Shown here: in pieces, positions 61,343-64,000 of the stretch
Position numbering within the stretch: the stretch's first letter is position 1
Layout of the letters: every line of letters begins with the position of its first letter
Source: Kribbella sindirgiensis
GTDB taxonomy: Bacteria; Actinomycetota; Actinomycetes; Propionibacteriales; Kribbellaceae
Reading direction: 5' to 3'
Length of the DNA: 64,000 nt
Assembly: GCF_004331435.1 (NCBI RefSeq)
Contig: NZ_SJKA01000027.1
Coordinates: 18,392 to 82,391 of the forward strand
Made by a program: the position numbers and the translations under genes
The notes under the pieces: generated by a model
The model's database searches: none
The model's input: only the letters and a program-made list of their open reading frames with translations
Told to the model about the DNA's origin: nothing

Positions 61343-61391
61343 GGGTACATGGCCGTGATTTGCGTAGGCGGTTGTGGCTACCGGGAACTGC

Positions 61392-61991
61392 CTACAGCTC
61401 TCTGCTGGGGTTGTTGTCGCGAGGTAGACCGACCCGCGGTCTCTCTGAGCGGGGACGCTCGGTGCGGACTGCGCCCGATGCGGGGGCGACGTTGGATGCT
61501 GCTGCCAGGGCGATGCGTAGGTCCTGCGGGAGGGCCTGGCGGATCGGGGCTATGTCGGATGAGGCGCCGTACGACTTGAGGGTGTTGCGGCGGACGGACG
61601 CCTCGCGGCCCAGGCGTTTGGCGGCGACCTCGAAAGGGCGGTCGTTCTTGCGGTGTTCGAAGCAGATGGCTTCGCGGTACGGCAGGCCGCCGTCCTCTGG
61701 CTGGAACTCGCGATAGATCAGGCGGTGTGAGGCGCCGAGTTCCTGGCTTCCGCGGGTTTCGGGGATGACCGGCAACTTGATCTCGGCGCAATCACTGAGG
61801 TCGTGAGTGGCGAAACGAAGACGTTTGCCTTCGAAGTCGGCTTCCTCGCCGTTCGCGATGGCGCGCAGGCCAGCTCTGAGTGCGCGTAGTTCGCGCGCTC
61901 GGAGGCTGCCCGGTTGAGTGGCGGCGGCTCGCTCGAGTTCGCGCAGGTAGAGCAGCAATTCCTGATTGACGAGCAGCCGGTACTGACTCAT
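61392..61991 (-). CDS. Toxin of toxin-antitoxin module 2 (RelE/ParE-like)
   Basis: The 199-residue protein has a RelE/ParE-sized N-terminal domain with DCAEIKLPVIPETRGS, ASHRLIYREF, YREAICFEHRKND and AAKRLGRE, a pattern of basic and aromatic residues typical of mRNA-cleaving or gyrase toxins. About 70 extra residues at the C-terminus are basic, Pro/Arg-rich and probably disordered. Start overlaps the antitoxin stop (ATGA). Family assignment is by pattern only. Confidence 0.7.
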   Translation of the reverse strand: MSQYRLLVNQELLLYLRELERAAATQPGSLRARELRALRAGLRAIANGEEADFEGKRLRFATHDLSDCAEIKLPVIPETRGSQELGASHRLIYREFQPEDGGLPYREAICFEHRKNDRPFEVAAKRLGREASVRRNTLKSYGASSDIAPIRQALPQDLRIALAAASNVAPASGAVRTERPRSERPRVGLPRDNNPSREL

Positions 61992-62347
61992 TTCGGCTTG
62001 CGGAACTCGGAGTCGTCGATCTCTTCGTCGAGATCCCAGCCGAGCTCGGCGGCGACCTCCTCAATGGGAACAGATGGCCCACCAGGGTTCTTCAGGCGGT
62101 GCCGAAGGAGTGAGTACGAGGAGTCGAAGCCCTCCTCGTCGGTGGCCGCCTCGGTCAGGGCCCGCCAGACCTCGAAGGGGATGACCGCAGCCTCGGGCTG
62201 GCCGGCGTCGCCGAATACCAGAGGCTCGGCGGCGCCGGACCGGAACAACTGGAGGAGGGCGGGCAGGTTCTTCGAGGCTTCTGTGGTTGAGAGGACCCAG
62301 ACCGTTCTCCCGTCGGGGAGCAGGTGTTCCGTCTCTTCGGGGTCCAT
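61988..62347 (-). CDS. Antitoxin of module 2 (Phd/YefM-like)
   Basis: The 119-residue protein contains WVLSTTEASKNLPALLQLFRSGAAEPLVFGDA and AAVIPFEVWRALTEA, matching the first module's antitoxin. The C-terminal EEVAAELGWDLDEEIDD would mask the toxin. It should autoregulate from the region 62348-62540. Confidence 0.75.
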   Translation of the reverse strand: MDPEETEHLLPDGRTVWVLSTTEASKNLPALLQLFRSGAAEPLVFGDAGQPEAAVIPFEVWRALTEAATDEEGFDSSYSLLRHRLKNPGGPSVPIEEVAAELGWDLDEEIDDSEFRKPK

Positions 62348-62758
62348 TTGTGGTCCTTTCGAGTGGTTGGGGGCGTGTTCAGGATAGGAGCTTGGTGCGG
62401 TCTGCGAGGTGAGTTATCCACAGGGGGCGAGGGCTGTTGTCGGGTGGGTGGGGTGGGCGTAGTTTCGGAGGTGGGGTGAGTGGGGGTGAGCGCCGGTTGG
62501 GGGTGTGTTGGCCGGTGGAGGAGGCTCTGCCCGGACGTCCCTCCAGATGGGTGGAGCTCAAAGGAGCCCGGGGTGCTTTGGCGCTCCGGGCTCCCTGTTT
62601 GTCTACTCGACAACGCGGAGGCGCAGTCGGGCAGCAGGGTTCGCGCCTCGGTGCGGTGTCCTTTGGGCGTGGACGGGGTGTTGGAGGGCGGCTACTTACC
62701 GTTGCGGTCGGGTGGGGTTTGGGAGGACTATTAGCGCGAGCTTCGGGAGGGGTGGGTT
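62348..62758. other. Divergent spacer with duplicated patches and a hairpin
   Basis: The 411-bp spacer between antitoxin 2 and EACC1 contains the duplicated patches also seen near 60501-60589, including TTATCCACA (62414-62422), a perfect DnaA-box word. A hairpin GGAGCCCGG (62563-62571) / CCGGGCTCC (62586-62594) followed by CTGTTTGTC resembles an intrinsic terminator for rightward transcripts, upstream of EACC1. No ORF is convincing; translations are G/W-rich artefacts. Confidence 0.5.
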
Positions 62759-63118
62759 GTGGGGGTTTGGGTTGAGGTGGTCCTTGTCGATGGGGATCCG
62801 GAGGTGGCGGATCGGGGGATTCGGCAGTTGCGGGGGGAGTTGCAGCGGGAGTTCGAGACGCGGGATGTGTTGGTGGTTGCGCCTCCGGGGAGTAAGGGGG
62901 ACGCGGCCGCGGTGGGGGCGGTGGCGGTTGCGTTGGGCGGGGCGGGTGGGATGGTGCCGTTGTTGATCGCGGTACTTCGGGATTGGCTGGGGCGGCGTAC
63001 CAGAGGGCAGCGGGTGAAGCTGACGGTGGGGGACGAGTCGATCGAGGTGGATGCGGCTTCGCCGGAGGAGCAGCGAGAGCTGGTTGAGGCGTTCCTGCGT
63101 CGGCACGAAGTGAGCTGA
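62759..63118 (+). CDS. EACC1 (effector-associated constant component 1)
   Basis: The 119-residue protein starts at GTG 62759 (GGGAGGGG 7 nt upstream). VEVVLVDGDPEVADRGIRQL, the VAPPGSKGD turn, a hydrophobic helix (AVGAVAVALGGAGGMVPLLI) and VKLTVGDESIEVDAASPEEQ match the small constant component described beside caspases, trypsin-like proteases and other effectors in actinobacterial conflict systems. It probably links trigger and effector. The caspase gene follows after 6 bp. Confidence 0.82.
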   Translation: MGVWVEVVLVDGDPEVADRGIRQLRGELQREFETRDVLVVAPPGSKGDAAAVGAVAVALGGAGGMVPLLIAVLRDWLGRRTRGQRVKLTVGDESIEVDAASPEEQRELVEAFLRRHEVS

Positions 63119-63124
63119 TCGGCC

Positions 63125-63919
63125 ATGCGCCGGGCCTTGCTGGTGGCCACGTACGAGTACCAGGACGCCGGGTTGCGGCGGTTGGCCGCGCCGGAGCGGG
63201 ACGTCGAGGCGTTGGCGGAGGTACTCGAGGACGAGGCGGTCGCGGGGTTCGACGTACAGGTGCTGATGAACAGGCCCACGCACGAGGTGGGGAAGGCGAT
63301 CGCGGACTTCTTTGCCGCGGGCGAGCGCGACGACCTGATGCTGCTGTACTTCAGTGGGCACGGGTTGAAGGACGACAACGGCCGGCTCTACCTGGCGATG
63401 AAGAACACGGTGCGGGACAGTCTGCGGTTCACGGCGTTGTCGTCGGAGTCGGTGCAGGAGACGGTGTCCGAGAGCCGGTCGCGGCAGACGATCCTCATTC
63501 TCGATTGCTGCTACAGCGGGGCGTACGCGGCGCAGAGGTTCGCCAAGTCGGACTCCGCGGTCCACACGAAGGAGGCGTTCGGCGGGCGCGGGCGGATCGT
63601 GCTCACCGCGTCGGACTCGACGCAGTACGCCTTTGAGGGAACGGAATCGGTGTTCACGCATCACCTGGTCGAAGGTTTGCGTACGGGCGCCGCCGACCTG
63701 GACGCCGACGGGGATGTCACGACCGACGAGCTGTACGACTACACCTACAAGGCCGTTACCGCTGAGCAGCCGGGTCAGCGCCCGCGCCAGTTCGCCGAGA
63801 CCGAGGGGCGGACGGTCGTCGCCTCCAACCCGCGCTGGACGTTGCCCGAGTATCTCGCCAACGCGATCAACAGTCCGCTCGCCGAGATCCGCCATACATC
63901 GCTAGTGTCCTGCTTCTGA
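63125..63919 (+). pseudogene. EACC1-associated caspase, 3' end disrupted by an IS element
   Basis: The frame encodes 264 residues with an intact caspase (peptidase C14) core: ALLVATYEYQDAGLRRLAAP, catalytic His79 in LLYFSGHG, and catalytic Cys129 in LILDCCYSGAY; the EFG-like ATASD and FTHHLVEGL strands follow. After NAINSPLAEIRH the sequence enters what reads in reverse as the end of a transposase gene, and the frame stops at 63919. Relatives normally continue into helical or effector modules. The protease core could still be made, but the C-terminal part is lost. Confidence 0.75.
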
Positions 63920-64000
63920 AATTCGCGACATAAGTTGGTCTGGGGTAGTTTGCCCAGTGATTCGTTGGAGGTAGCGGCTGAGGGAGTCCAGGATTTCGTC
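63902..64000 (-). mobile_element. 3' end of an IS transposase gene (rest outside window)
   Basis: The minus strand is open from the right edge to a TAG at 63902-63904, giving 32 residues: DEILDSLSRYLQRITG, then QTTPDQLMSRISEAGH. A DEIL...RY/RI...GH ending is typical of IS630-like transposases; the family call is tentative. Its stop lies within a few bases of where the caspase homology ends, so the IS boundary is near 63895-63905. The insertion site contains CTAG/TA. Confidence 0.55.

Noticed and set aside
62437..62966. Plus-strand G/W-rich frames of 112-153 codons upstream of EACC1
   Set aside because: Product is an artefact of G-rich sequence; hairpin and duplicated regulatory patches explain the region better.

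Overview
The window is 64 kb of dense, high-GC actinobacterial DNA. Frequent GTG/TTG starts, 4-bp stop/start overlaps, an abundance of GTAC/CGTACG words, an AfsR-type regulator and an FxLD lanthipeptide locus suggest a soil actinomycete, most like Kribbella or a related Nocardioidaceae/Propionibacteriales genus. That placement is inference from style; no rRNA or marker gene is present. I saw no tRNA, rRNA or CRISPR array.

Layout. 1-11 kb: a SNF2-type helicase (cut by the left edge), a quinone oxidoreductase, a diguanylate cyclase, a 31-codon ORF for a peptide with an NDW repeat, a large RING-finger/TerD-like protein, a small hypothetical gene, and a signalling pair made of a cNMP-binding histidine kinase and a response regulator/thioredoxin-reductase fusion broken by a 2-bp frameshift. 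11-21 kb: a FadR-type GntR repressor, its probable operator, and a tightly coupled operon for a peptide/opine-type ABC transporter (binding protein, two permeases, two ATPases) with an aldehyde dehydrogenase, an SDR and an amidase, which reads as uptake, hydrolysis and oxidation of an amide-containing substrate. 21-25 kb: a decayed SigG-type sigma factor, an aldo/keto reductase, a MocR regulator and an AraC regulator. 25-33 kb: a catabolic locus with a PhyH-type dioxygenase, a large FAD oxidoreductase apparently transcribed leaderless, an IclR regulator and a sugar ABC importer without its own ATPase. 32-44 kb: a PhoD phosphatase, an L,D-transpeptidase lipoprotein, a GNAT, an AfsR-type regulator, a SEC-C protein, and two LysR/aldo-keto reductase pairs plus a third reductase.

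44.5-54 kb holds the main system: a class I lanthipeptide locus of the FxLD type. Reading leftward from 52.5 kb it has four overlapping mini-ORFs, a hairpin, the 47-residue precursor, a second hairpin, a full-length LanB dehydratase, a LanC cyclase, a PCMT-like methyltransferase, a pentapeptide-repeat protein and an APH-type kinase. A divergent zinc-ribbon XRE/TPR regulator probably controls it. No transporter or leader protease is present. Next to it (54-56.3 kb) lies a creatininase-fold hydrolase with a RibD function split into separate deaminase and reductase genes, and a frameshifted flavoprotein remnant; together they resemble part of a pyrimidine/flavin-like pathway.

56-64 kb looks like a defence island: a PLD-helicase-DUF3427 protein, two paralogous toxin-antitoxin modules (one with a truncated toxin) alternating with a CYTH protein, and an EACC1-caspase conflict module whose caspase gene is cut near its 3' end by a sequence that reads as an IS transposase running off the right edge.

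Two 97-bp nested palindromes of identical geometry (1.6 kb and 21.7 kb) look like copies of a dispersed mobile or regulatory repeat.
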